Shown: positions 1 to 6,546, counted from the stretch's first letter. The stretch: DNA of 9,767 nucleotides from Eubacteriales bacterium (GCA_030527765.1 JAUNAE010000122.1:1-9767), one strand, 5' to 3'. Made by a program: numbers and translations. Notes: a model not told the origin generated them from the sequence alone.

Positions 1-1
1 T

Positions 2-751
2 AGGTCTTTAACAGGGGTAGATATCATGGCTATTGACGATAATGAATCCTTATATTCCTTTCAAAATGCCGAAAATTCAATTGTGCACCACTCATATCGC
101 CAGGAACAGGCTGTAATGGACATGGTGAAATCCGGCAATCCTGAAGTTGGAAAACTATTTGATAAGATATACGGTGAATTCCCATCAGGAAAAATTGCCA
201 TCAACGATTTCAAACAAGCAGAATATGCATCCGTTCTTGCGGTTTCTTTCGCTGCACGCGCAGCAATTGATGGTGGTATGATTCCTAGCGAAGCGTACAA
301 CTTAAATGATCTCTATCTGCAAAAAATATCGGCTGTTACTAAAAAAGAAGACTTCATGATTATCATGAAAGAGGCTTTTACTGCTTTTTCCAACAGAATG
401 CAAATCATTCGCGAAAAAAATGCAGGTAACATCCATATTCGACGGGCCAAGGAATATATATACAAACACATCAACAAAAAATTTGAAGAGAAAGAAATAG
501 CCGAACATGTGGGTCTTTCTCCAAGTTATCTTTCTGCGCTTTTCATGAAAGAAACCGGAATGGGCATCAAAGAATTTACCAATCGCGAACGTATCAGTAT
601 ATCCAAGAATCTATTAAGATTTTCTGATTATTCAATTGAAAAAATCGCTTATTATCTATGCTTTAACTCTCAAAGTCATTTTACAAGTATGTTTAAAAAA
701 TACACCGGACAAACTCCAGGAGCATTTCGTACAGAAAACTTTCGAGATTAA
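2..751 (+). CDS. AraC-family transcriptional regulator, probably 5'-truncated by the window edge
   Basis: DNA-binding regulator. Counting from the ATG at base 26 (241 residues), the last ~105 residues form the two-helix-turn-helix AraC/XylS domain: a first HTH at about residues 155-176 (EKEIAEHVGLSPSYLSALF) and a second at about 203-224, ending in the family signature SHFTSMFKKYTGQTPGAFR. The preceding ~130 residues are mostly helical and include HHSYRQEQAVMDMVKSGN, a linker-like stretch I associate with longer (~400 residue) clostridial AraC proteins. The reading frame stays open upstream of base 26 to the window edge with no stop, so the true gene probably begins outside. An AGGGG at 13-17 before the ATG leaves a short form possible. 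No cupin or other sensor is visible in this part. The codons look more A/T-rich than those of the neighbouring genes. The target is unknown. The family call is secure, the start is not. Confidence 0.85.
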   Translation, partial: RSLTGVDIMAIDDNESLYSFQNAENSIVHHSYRQEQAVMDMVKSGNPEVGKLFDKIYGEFPSGKIAINDFKQAEYASVLAVSFAARAAIDGGMIPSEAYNLNDLYLQKISAVTKKEDFMIIMKEAFTAFSNRMQIIREKNAGNIHIRRAKEYIYKHINKKFEEKEIAEHVGLSPSYLSALFMKETGMGIKEFTNRERISISKNLLRFSDYSIEKIAYYLCFNSQSHFTSMFKKYTGQTPGAFRTENFRD

Positions 752-774
752 GTTTTACCTAGCAAAACAGCAAA

Positions 775-811
775 AAGCCTGAGAAATCAACGTTTGTTGA
801 CTCTCAGGCTT
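775..811 (-). terminator. Strong hairpin, rho-independent terminator (best oriented for the minus strand)
   Basis: A 10-bp stem (775-784 with 802-811, AAGCCTGAGA/TCTCAGGCTT) is topped by a 5-bp stem (787-791 with 796-800) and a 4-base loop. On the minus strand the stem is followed by TTTTT (complement of 772-776), the classic intrinsic terminator form. On the plus strand it lies 24 bases past the AraC stop but lacks a good U-tract, so it would act there only weakly. It is probably a backup terminator for the TetR gene and may insulate the AraC gene. Confidence 0.75.
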
Positions 812-900
812 CTCTAAAAAGACGTGCTGGTGGTCAGAACTCAAGAGTGTCCCATCAGCAACGAACCGCAGAAAACACATAGATAAAATTCTGCACACAA

Positions 901-932
901 AAACGGGAGACACCAATTGATGTCTCCCGTTT
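901..932 (-). terminator. Rho-independent terminator of the TetR gene
   Basis: A perfect 12-bp stem (901-912 AAACGGGAGACA with 921-932 TGTCTCCCGTTT) has an 8-base loop. On the minus strand it is followed by a run of T (complement of 899-903). It starts 36 bases after the TetR stop codon, the right distance for that gene's primary terminator. Confidence 0.85.
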
Positions 933-967
933 CGTATATCAGCAGAGCTCAAACACTACATTCTTCT

Positions 968-1537
968 CTACAGCATAGTGAATGAACTTTCCATCCCATC
1001 CATGGTAAGCTTTACCAGTTTTAAAATCAGATCCGCAACAACTTCCGGTTCCTGTTCAAAATGATACTGCATCCAGTATCCAAGGATTCCGGTACAGCCT
1101 GCAGAAATATAGCTGTAGCAAAGTTTATCCAGCTCATCATTCAGCGCTGTTACACCATCCATATCTGCATTTCTCTGAAAGAGAGGATAACAAAGCTTTG
1201 AAAGCCGAACCATAAGATCCGGATTTCCGTTCGGTCCGAATAATGCCCCGAACTGTGACGCATATCGCTTCATGTATCCAAGAATATCTATCAGTGCACC
1301 TCTTAAATCTCTGTTTACCATATCATCCAGTTTTTCCTGAAATGAAGTAAGCACATACTCCTCCGTCTGGTCCATCAGATCATAGACATCCAGATAATGC
1401 TTGTAAAACGTTGTTCGATTGATTCCGGCTTTTGTACAGATTTCCGTAACAGAGATCTTTCGGATCGGCTTCTCCGCCAGCAGTTCCAGAAATATCCGCC
1501 GTACCGTTTCCGTTGTATTGACCACCCTCGCATCCAT
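968..1537 (-). CDS. TetR/AcrR-family transcriptional repressor, likely repressor of the adjacent MATE pump
   Basis: Helical, dimeric ligand-responsive repressor. The 189-residue product has the N-terminal TetR helix-turn-helix at about residues 28-49 (ISVTEICTKAGINRTTFYKHY), followed by a variable ligand-binding domain containing YSYISAGCTGILGYWM (~141-156), typical of Firmicutes TetR-like C-terminal domains. I chose the ATG at 1537 because GTGAGGAACGGAAG lies directly upstream with a GAGG core and the HTH then sits at its usual distance from the N-terminus. The frame stays open for 52 more codons upstream to a TTG at 1693, but that extension is Cys/Arg-rich and unlike the family. The gene is divergent from a MATE transporter and shares with it a palindrome at 1748-1763, so autoregulation and control of efflux are likely. 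The ligand is unknown; a drug or toxic metabolite is the usual inference. Confidence 0.9.
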   Translation of the reverse strand: MDARVVNTTETVRRIFLELLAEKPIRKISVTEICTKAGINRTTFYKHYLDVYDLMDQTEEYVLTSFQEKLDDMVNRDLRGALIDILGYMKRYASQFGALFGPNGNPDLMVRLSKLCYPLFQRNADMDGVTALNDELDKLCYSYISAGCTGILGYWMQYHFEQEPEVVADLILKLVKLTMDGMESSFTML

Positions 1538-1747
1538 CTTCCGTTCCTCACCTTTCCCTGAACTGAACCATAAACATCCGAACATTCTGTTTATTCCATA
1601 TTCCCTCTTATGAGAATCACGCCTGCAGGAATCACATATGTAACCAAAAGTTCGTTTTTTTCCAATAACTGCTGCTTCACCACCGTTAATCAACAGATTT
1701 GAAAAATCTGATGACTTCCACCGATATTCTTCTCTGAGTATACTTTA
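1538..1747 (-). other. Long untranslated leader of the TetR gene with an in-frame open extension and a small hairpin
   Basis: If the minus-strand promoter at 1737-1765 is right, the TetR message has a leader of roughly 190 bases. It contains a 7-bp inverted repeat with a 3-base loop (1694-1700 CAGATTT with 1704-1710 AAATCTG). The repressor frame stays open through 1693. The extension has no good ribosome site at its TTG (1693) or at an internal ATG (1585), so I treat it as non-coding. I recognise no riboswitch here. Confidence 0.35.
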
Positions 1748-1765
1748 GTCAACAGTTGTTGACAA
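1737..1765 (-). promoter_or_regulatory. Predicted promoter of the TetR gene
   Basis: On the minus strand, TTGTCA (complement of 1760-1765) and TATACT (complement of 1737-1742) are separated by exactly 17 bases. The palindromic operator fills most of the spacer and overlaps the -35, the layout expected for an autorepressed TetR gene. Confidence 0.55.
1748..1763. promoter_or_regulatory. Putative TetR operator palindrome between the divergent genes
   Basis: GTCAACAGTTGTTGAC is two 6-bp inverted arms (GTCAAC/GTTGAC) around a 4-base centre, with further T/A symmetry outside (TT at 1745-1746, AA at 1765-1766). The right arm overlaps a perfect plus-strand -35 box, TTGACA at 1759-1764, and the whole element lies in the spacer of the minus-strand promoter. 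The size and position fit a TetR dimer site controlling both genes. No equally good -10 is seen for the plus strand: the nearest is TAAATG at 1780-1785, with a short 15-base spacer. Confidence 0.65.
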
Positions 1766-1893
1766 ATAATTTTCTTTTGTAAATGAATTTCTTCTGTACG
1801 TAAATTCCCTTTGAACTTCTCACGTTGTTATTCCGACATTTACAGGAGAAACGCCATAAAGAAATATCATCATTCATTCAGGAGGTTTCTAAC

Positions 1894-3261
1894 ATGCCCA
1901 AATACGATTCTCTGTATCGAACCGGCTCCGTCTGGTCTTCGATCCTGAAACTATCCATTCCAGCCCTTGTGATCATCCTGCTGCTTACTTTTTATAATAT
2001 GGCAGATATGATCTTCATCGGACAGCTGGGAGATTCCGCCATGGTTGCTTCCGTATCTATCGTCAGCCCGTTATTCTCTCTGCTCATGGCCGTCGCTACA
2101 ATGATCGGCTTCGGTGCCTGCACACTGATCACCAATTCCTTCGGTGCCAATGACCTGGAACAGGCAAAAATGATCTCCAGTGTCAGTTTTTGGGCTGCCA
2201 TCCTTTTCAGCATTGTGATCATCCCTATTTTACTTGTTCTTCGCTCTCCGCTGCTGTATCTGCTGGGAGCAACATCAGAAACTTTCGGTTATGCTTCCGA
2301 ATACTTTACGATCCTGCTCCTCGGTGCACCTTTTATGATCCTCTCCACCATGCTGGCAAGCATTATTCGTGCTGACGGATCCATCAAAGAGTCCATGATC
2401 GGAAATATTGCAGGTACCATTACAAACCTTGTTTTGGATCCGGTCTTCATCCTTGTTCTGAAGCAGGGCGTAAAAGGAGCTGCCATTGCTACCGTTGCCG
2501 GCAATCTGCTTGCCACTTTGATCTGCCTTTACTTTATTTTTCATAATAATTCGGTTTCCATACGGCTTTCCTATGCAAAAAGAAAGCCGTTCATTATCGG
2601 AACCGTTCTGGCACTGGGTCTTCCTAATGCAGTCAGTACGATTCTCAGCGGCTTCGCCTCCTCCTTCTCCAATAACCTGCTGAAGGGATACGGAACCGAT
2701 GCCATTGCTGCCATGGCCGCTGCCGGCAAAGTATCCATGATCATCGGTATGATCATTCTCGGCATTACAATGGGAACACAGCCGCTGCTTGCCTATGCCT
2801 ACGGTGCCAAAGACCAGAAACGCCTGCGTGAACTGTTGAAAGATCTGATCGTTCTGACATCCGTTCTTGGTCTTTCCGCTGCCGGTCTGAGCTATTTTGC
2901 AAGAACATCGATCATTCATTTGTTCCTGAAGACCTCTTCCGCTGCCAGCCTTGCTGAATCGGTGGTACTCTTCCTGATCATCGGTGCACCTTTTACAGGA
3001 TTGGTAAACATCGCAACAAATCTGATGCAGGCCGCACAGAATGCCGGCGGAGCCATCATACTCTCCGCACTCCGTCAGGGGATCCTGCTGATTGCATTCC
3101 TGTATCTGTTCGAGAGTTTCTTTGGTTTTACCGGAATTGCCATGGCGCATACAGCTGCTGATATGCTTTCCTTCCTCATTGCCCTTGGCTTTATCTACCG
3201 GCAGCTTCGGAAAATAAACGAAGAAATACTCTCTGTTAAGAAAAAAGTCTGTATCTCCTGA
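1894..3261 (+). CDS. MATE-family multidrug/toxin efflux transporter
   Basis: Integral membrane antiporter of the multidrug and toxic compound extrusion family, which exports cationic drugs or metabolites using a Na+ or H+ gradient (family knowledge). The 455-residue product is standard length with about 12 hydrophobic segments. Family features visible: an N-terminal LSIPALVIILLLTFYNMADM segment, IGFGACTLITNSFGAN (~71-85), and IIRADGSIKESMIGNIAG followed by LDPVFI (~157-186), repeated in degenerate form in the second half (NLMQAAQNAGGAIILSALRQ). The ATG at 1894 has a near-perfect AGGAGGT 7 bases upstream. The frame extends to a TTG at 1825, but that start has no ribosome site and would add a non-family N-terminus. 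The gene is divergent from the TetR repressor and shares its operator, so expression is probably induced by the repressor's ligand. Substrate cannot be read from the sequence. Confidence 0.93.
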   Translation: MPKYDSLYRTGSVWSSILKLSIPALVIILLLTFYNMADMIFIGQLGDSAMVASVSIVSPLFSLLMAVATMIGFGACTLITNSFGANDLEQAKMISSVSFWAAILFSIVIIPILLVLRSPLLYLLGATSETFGYASEYFTILLLGAPFMILSTMLASIIRADGSIKESMIGNIAGTITNLVLDPVFILVLKQGVKGAAIATVAGNLLATLICLYFIFHNNSVSIRLSYAKRKPFIIGTVLALGLPNAVSTILSGFASSFSNNLLKGYGTDAIAAMAAAGKVSMIIGMIILGITMGTQPLLAYAYGAKDQKRLRELLKDLIVLTSVLGLSAAGLSYFARTSIIHLFLKTSSAASLAESVVLFLIIGAPFTGLVNIATNLMQAAQNAGGAIILSALRQGILLIAFLYLFESFFGFTGIAMAHTAADMLSFLIALGFIYRQLRKINEEILSVKKKVCIS

Positions 3262-3265
3262 ATGA

Positions 3266-3292
3266 TGAGAAACTCGTTTTGCGAGTTTCTCA
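3266..3292 (+). terminator. Hairpin just after the MATE gene, likely terminator and part of a palindromic spacer
   Basis: An 11-bp perfect stem (3266-3276 TGAGAAACTCG with 3282-3292 CGAGTTTCTCA) has loop TTTTG and begins five bases after the MATE stop. It lacks a clear U-tract downstream, so it may be an mRNA 3'-end stabiliser, an attenuator, or part of the larger palindromic element that follows, rather than a simple terminator. Confidence 0.5.
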
Positions 3293-3311
3293 ACTAAACG
3301 CTGTGCTCCTT

Positions 3312-3336
3312 GAATGCTCGTCCCGGCACGGCATTC
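3312..3336. repeat. Small GC-rich inverted repeat in the convergent spacer
   Basis: GAATGC (3312-3317) pairs with GCATTC (3331-3336) around a GC-rich loop. It lies between the two stronger hairpins at 3266-3292 and 3361-3396, so the whole spacer folds into three consecutive stem-loops. No open reading frame of quality is present. Confidence 0.4.
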
Positions 3337-3360
3337 TCATTGCTGCTCACGCACAAAAAT

Positions 3361-3396
3361 AGTCCTCAAAGTCACAGAACACCGACTTTGAGGACT
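3361..3396 (-). terminator. Bidirectional rho-independent terminator between MATE and PHP genes
   Basis: A perfect 13-bp stem (3361-3373 AGTCCTCAAAGTC with 3384-3396 GACTTTGAGGACT) has a 10-base loop. On the minus strand it is followed by ATTTTTG, a good U-tract, and on the plus strand by TTATTCTGTTT. It lies 85 bases downstream of the PHP gene stop and 100 bases after the MATE stop, so it can end both convergent transcripts. Confidence 0.8.
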
Positions 3397-3480
3397 TATT
3401 CTGTTTAACTATTGAATCATTACATATTGCATCATTACAGGACCTTCACCTGCTGCACATCCTGTCCCTCAAGCGTTCAT

Positions 3481-4335
3481 CTACAATGTGTGAAAAATCG
3501 GCTGCATTTTTTCATACGTACATATCTCCTTGAAACCCATCGCTTTTAATTGCGTAAGAGTTTCCGGAATGTAATCTCCCAGATGTTCTTCCTTGTGACT
3601 GTCGCTTCCGATCGTCAGTATCTTCCCACCCAGATCACGATACATTTCCAATATCTGTATGGAGGGAGTCAGATCCGAAAGTCCGTAGCGATAGCAGGAA
3701 GTATTCACTTCGATCCCTTTTCCGTCCGCGATGACCGTCTTCAGTATTTTTTCGATGTAGGGTCTCACCTTCTCAAACGGATATTCCCCTTCCTCATCGT
3801 ACCTTGCAATCAGATCCATATGACCTAGCACACTGTAATTATGGAACTTCTCTGTAATCGCGAGCATTTCCATGTAATACTTCTCATAATATTCCTGTCT
3901 GGAAATTCCTCTTCTCAGATCCCCGGTCCACAGCTCCTTGTCTTCCACTTCATGCACCGACAAAATAATAAAATCGAATGGATATCCTGCGAACAGCTTT
4001 TCATATGCAGCAATCGTATGCCGCTGCATGCCGAATTCCATTCCCAGCTTAATGGTTATCCTGTCCCTGTATTTTTCCTGCAAAAGCTTGATTTTCTCTG
4101 CATACCCCGGATAATCCACATTTGCAACCGGCATCCTTTCCGGTTCTCCTTTGCCGCCTTTTCGATACAGCATCCCCCTTGGATCATCCCAGTCTCTTTT
4201 GATTCCATAGTCCACATGATCGGTAAAACAAAGTTCCCTCATTCCCATGGATATTGCATCTTTGACAACCTGCTCCATTTCGTATTCGGAATCGTCACTG
4301 AACTCTGAATGAACATGATAATCAACGAACATCAT
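3481..4335 (-). CDS. PHP-domain phosphatase, histidinol-phosphatase (HisJ)-like
   Basis: Metal-dependent hydrolase of the PHP superfamily, cytoplasmic. The 284-residue product shows the full metal-binding set: DYHVHSEFSDDS (H7, H9), FTDHVDYG (H40), KLGMEFG (E100), LSVHEVE (H128), VLGHMDLIARY (H172), EVNTS (~209-213) and GSDSH (D245, H247). By family this is closest to HisJ-type histidinol-phosphatases, which hydrolyse L-histidinol phosphate in histidine synthesis. No other his gene is present, however, and it overlaps an MFS transporter gene by about 14 bases, so the substrate may instead be a phosphate ester linked to that transporter. Two ATGs lie side by side (4335 and 4332). AGGAGG at 4341-4346 is 5 bases from the first and 8 from the second, and it sits inside the transporter gene, suggesting translational coupling. 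The PHP family is certain, the substrate is not. Confidence 0.88.
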   Translation of the reverse strand: MMFVDYHVHSEFSDDSEYEMEQVVKDAISMGMRELCFTDHVDYGIKRDWDDPRGMLYRKGGKGEPERMPVANVDYPGYAEKIKLLQEKYRDRITIKLGMEFGMQRHTIAAYEKLFAGYPFDFIILSVHEVEDKELWTGDLRRGISRQEYYEKYYMEMLAITEKFHNYSVLGHMDLIARYDEEGEYPFEKVRPYIEKILKTVIADGKGIEVNTSCYRYGLSDLTPSIQILEMYRDLGGKILTIGSDSHKEEHLGDYIPETLTQLKAMGFKEICTYEKMQPIFHTL

Positions 4336-5491
4336 TTCTCCCTCCTGCAGTTCTCTGATATGCAGCAATCATTAACAGTAATATCACCAGCAAATATATC
4401 GGCAGCAGCCGCACATGCAGCACATTGGCAATCAACCCGAAAATCGGAGGCATCAGGCAGGTTCCTACATAGGCACTTGCCATTTCCACCCCAATAATTG
4501 CCTGTGACTTATCAGCACCAAATTGCTGAGGTGTAGCATGCAGCATGCTCGGATAGATCGGTGCACATCCCAAACCAATAATAATCAGTCCAATCAGCGT
4601 GACACTGCTCGCTGCAGGAATGAGCATAATACCGATACCTGCTGCAATCAGCAGCTGTCCAACCCGCACCATCTGCATATCATTCAGTTTCATTGTTATA
4701 AATCCGCTGAACGCTCTTCCGATCGTTATTCCGATGAAAAACATAGATGCATAACCGGCTGCAGTCTCTGCAGCAACACCTTTATGCAAAGTCAGGTAAC
4801 TCGCGGCCCACAAGCCTGCGGTCTGTTCGATTGCACAGTAACAGAAAAAAGCAGTCATTATTTCTTTCGCACCTGCAATTTTCAGCACTTCTGAGAAACG
4901 TACAGGTTTTGTTCGTTCTGTTTTCTCTTCATCCTCTGATGAAGTATTCTTTTTCCATAACGGCAGACTGAGAAACAGAAGGATCGTCAAAACGATCTGT
5001 ATTGTACCAATAATACGATACCCACTGTTCCATCCTCCATTCCCCGTCAATGTCATTCCCATAATATACGGTCCCGTACTGGCTCCTATTCCCCACATGC
5101 AATGCAGCCAGCTCATATGTCTGCTCTTGTAATGCAGCGCCACATAATTATTCAGCGATGCATCTACACTGCCGGCTCCAAGTCCGTACGGAATCGCCCA
5201 TAAACAAAGAGCCCCAAATGAATGAGAAACCGAAAATCCGAGCAATGCAGCCGCAGTCGCTGCTACCGAGAAAGCAGTTATCTTTCCTGTTCCAAAGCGA
5301 AATGTCAGACGATCACTCTGCAGACTGGATACAATCGTTCCTAAAGCAATAATCATAGATATGACTCCGGCATACGAAATCGGAACATGCATAGCAGGAT
5401 ACATAGACGGCCATGCAGCTCCAAGCAGAGAATCCGGCAGCCCCAGACTGATAAATGCAATATAGATAATTGCCAGAAGCAAATGTGTCAT
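4322..5491 (-). CDS. MFS transporter, fucose-permease (FucP)-like group
   Basis: Major facilitator superfamily permease of 389 residues with about 12 membrane segments in two halves joined by a charged cytoplasmic loop at ~180-205 (WKKNTSSEDEEKTERTKPVR). The stretch SSLQSDRLTFRFGTGKI (~55-71) occupies the loop 2-3 position where MFS proteins carry the GxxxDRxGRR-type motif. LNNYVALHYKSRHMSWLHCM and GIGASTGPYIMG (~113-145) resemble sugar permeases of the FucP/COG0738 type. The ATG at 5491 has AAGGAG about nine bases upstream. The gene is first of a two-gene minus-strand operon with the PHP phosphatase, whose start lies inside this gene's 3' end. A cupin-AraC regulator reads divergently 143 bases away and is the likely controller. 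A sugar or related small organic solute is my inference; the substrate is unknown and export cannot be excluded. Confidence 0.87.
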   Translation of the reverse strand: MTHLLLAIIYIAFISLGLPDSLLGAAWPSMYPAMHVPISYAGVISMIIALGTIVSSLQSDRLTFRFGTGKITAFSVAATAAALLGFSVSHSFGALCLWAIPYGLGAGSVDASLNNYVALHYKSRHMSWLHCMWGIGASTGPYIMGMTLTGNGGWNSGYRIIGTIQIVLTILLFLSLPLWKKNTSSEDEEKTERTKPVRFSEVLKIAGAKEIMTAFFCYCAIEQTAGLWAASYLTLHKGVAAETAAGYASMFFIGITIGRAFSGFITMKLNDMQMVRVGQLLIAAGIGIMLIPAASSVTLIGLIIIGLGCAPIYPSMLHATPQQFGADKSQAIIGVEMASAYVGTCLMPPIFGLIANVLHVRLLPIYLLVILLLMIAAYQRTAGGRNDVR

Positions 5492-5534
5492 AACGTTCTT
5501 CTCCTTATTGAAGTCAATTTTCCTTGATGTTATG

Positions 5535-5540
5535 ATTATA
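5535..5540 (-). promoter_or_regulatory. Extended -10 of the MFS-PHP operon promoter
   Basis: On the minus strand the sequence reads TGATATAAT (TG-n plus consensus TATAAT, complement of 5535-5540). At the expected -35 spacing only TACCTG is found, a poor match, consistent with an extended -10 promoter or dependence on an activator such as the adjacent AraC protein. Confidence 0.5.
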
Positions 5541-5561
5541 TCATCACATTTGCATCGCAGG

Positions 5562-5567
5562 TATAAT
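5562..5567 (+). promoter_or_regulatory. -10 box of the AraC-family gene promoter
   Basis: Consensus TATAAT on the plus strand, 67 bases before the AraC start codon. The -35 position (TATCAT at 5539-5544, 17-base spacer) matches poorly, again suggesting activator help or autoregulation. It lies 21 bases from the opposing -10 of the MFS operon. Confidence 0.5.
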
Positions 5568-5587
5568 AGAACACGCGCAATAATAAG

Positions 5588-5605
5588 ACAAAATCATCAT
5601 TTTGT
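5588..5605. repeat. Inverted repeat in the AraC gene leader
   Basis: ACAAAAT (5588-5594) and ATTTTGT (5599-5605) flank the loop CATC, with partial further pairing outside (AATA/TATT). It lies downstream of the predicted -10 at 5562-5567 and about 30 bases before the start codon, so it could be a regulator site or a leader hairpin. Confidence 0.4.
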
Positions 5606-5634
5606 TATTCAACGCCAACTGAAAGGAGAATTCT

Positions 5635-6546
5635 ATGGCAATATCCATATGCGGAACCTTAACCGATCTTCATGATCAGGAACTTAACAAACACGGAGAT
5701 CCTGCATTTCCAATCGCCTGCTATGCGGATGATCTGTCGATAAAAAATGTCCCCTGGCACTGGCACGAAGAATGGGAATTCGCCATTGTGCAGGAGGGAT
5801 GCCCGAACTTTTTTCTGGAAAGCCAGCATATCCCTATCCGGAAAGGCGACGGCATTTTCATTAACGGAAAGGCTTTGCATGCAGTCAGCAATAACAGCAG
5901 ACAGCCCTCCGCCCTGCATTCCGCCGTATTTCATCCACGTCTGATCGGAGGCAATACAGACAGTATCTACTGGCAGTCTCTGGTACAGCCTTTTATGACC
6001 AATACCGCAACCCGATATCTCCTGCTGCACGCGAACGTTGACTGGGAAATGGAAATTTTGGAACATTTCTCGCATGCCTGGGAAGCCGTTGCATATGATC
6101 TGGACGATTATGCCAATATTGCCCGCTATGAACTGTCAGCAGGTGTAAGAAAGCTCATCGCTCATAATGATTTTTCTGCAACAAACAGTTCGGAACAGGA
6201 ACTGGTCAATGCCGTCCGCATTCGAACGATGCTTGAATTCATTGAAGAACATTATTCTGAAGATCTTTCCGTTGATGTTTTAGCGAATTCAATTATGGTA
6301 AGCCCCAGTGCCTGCCTTCGCTGTTTTCACCGGATGCTCCACACCACGCCTATGCAGTATGTAAAACAGCTGAGAATAAAAAAATCCGCTGACCTGCTCC
6401 GGACAACGAACAAGTCAGCGAAAGAAATTGCTGTTTCATGTGGTTTTAATGATATCAGTTACTTTACCAGATCCTTTAAGGAAATATATAACCAGACTCC
6501 CGGAAACTTTCGCAGATCAATTGGAGCAGAGGATCCGCATCAATGA
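5635..6546 (+). CDS. AraC-family transcriptional regulator with N-terminal cupin sensor domain
   Basis: Ligand-sensing transcription factor of 303 residues. The N-terminal ~110 residues form a cupin fold: the WHWHEEWEFAIVQEG motif (~41-55) is the typical small-molecule or sugar-sensing strand, followed by IPIRKGDGIFINGKALHAV (~66-84). A helical linker leads to the C-terminal AraC DNA-binding domain with HTH 1 at ~211-230 (LSVDVLANSIMVSPSACLRC) and HTH 2 at ~261-282, ending in the signature ISYFTRSFKEIYNQTPGNFR. The ATG at 5635 has AAAGGAGA eight bases upstream. The gene is divergent from the MFS-PHP operon, and both promoters have good -10 but weak -35 boxes, so this protein most likely activates that operon in response to a transported solute, by analogy with AraC-type sugar regulators. 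The effector is unknown. Confidence 0.93.
   Translation: MAISICGTLTDLHDQELNKHGDPAFPIACYADDLSIKNVPWHWHEEWEFAIVQEGCPNFFLESQHIPIRKGDGIFINGKALHAVSNNSRQPSALHSAVFHPRLIGGNTDSIYWQSLVQPFMTNTATRYLLLHANVDWEMEILEHFSHAWEAVAYDLDDYANIARYELSAGVRKLIAHNDFSATNSSEQELVNAVRIRTMLEFIEEHYSEDLSVDVLANSIMVSPSACLRCFHRMLHTTPMQYVKQLRIKKSADLLRTTNKSAKEIAVSCGFNDISYFTRSFKEIYNQTPGNFRRSIGAEDPHQ

Noticed and set aside
755..952. Minus-strand 65-codon open frame across the two hairpins
   Set aside because: It runs through both terminator stems and ends inside hairpin sequence, with no ribosome site. It is most likely non-coding.
2275..3150. Long minus-strand open frame (291 codons) opposite the MATE gene
   Set aside because: It is antisense to a clear MATE gene, is rich in Gln, Gly, Cys and Asp in an unnatural mix, has no ribosome site and matches no family I know.
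3841..4308. Plus-strand open frame opposite the PHP gene
   Set aside because: It is antisense to a protein with all PHP metal-binding residues, and its own translation shows no family features.
4523..4894. Plus-strand open frame opposite the MFS gene
   Set aside because: It is antisense to the membrane segments of a clear transporter, and its Cys/Asn/Gln/His-rich composition is typical of reverse-strand translation.
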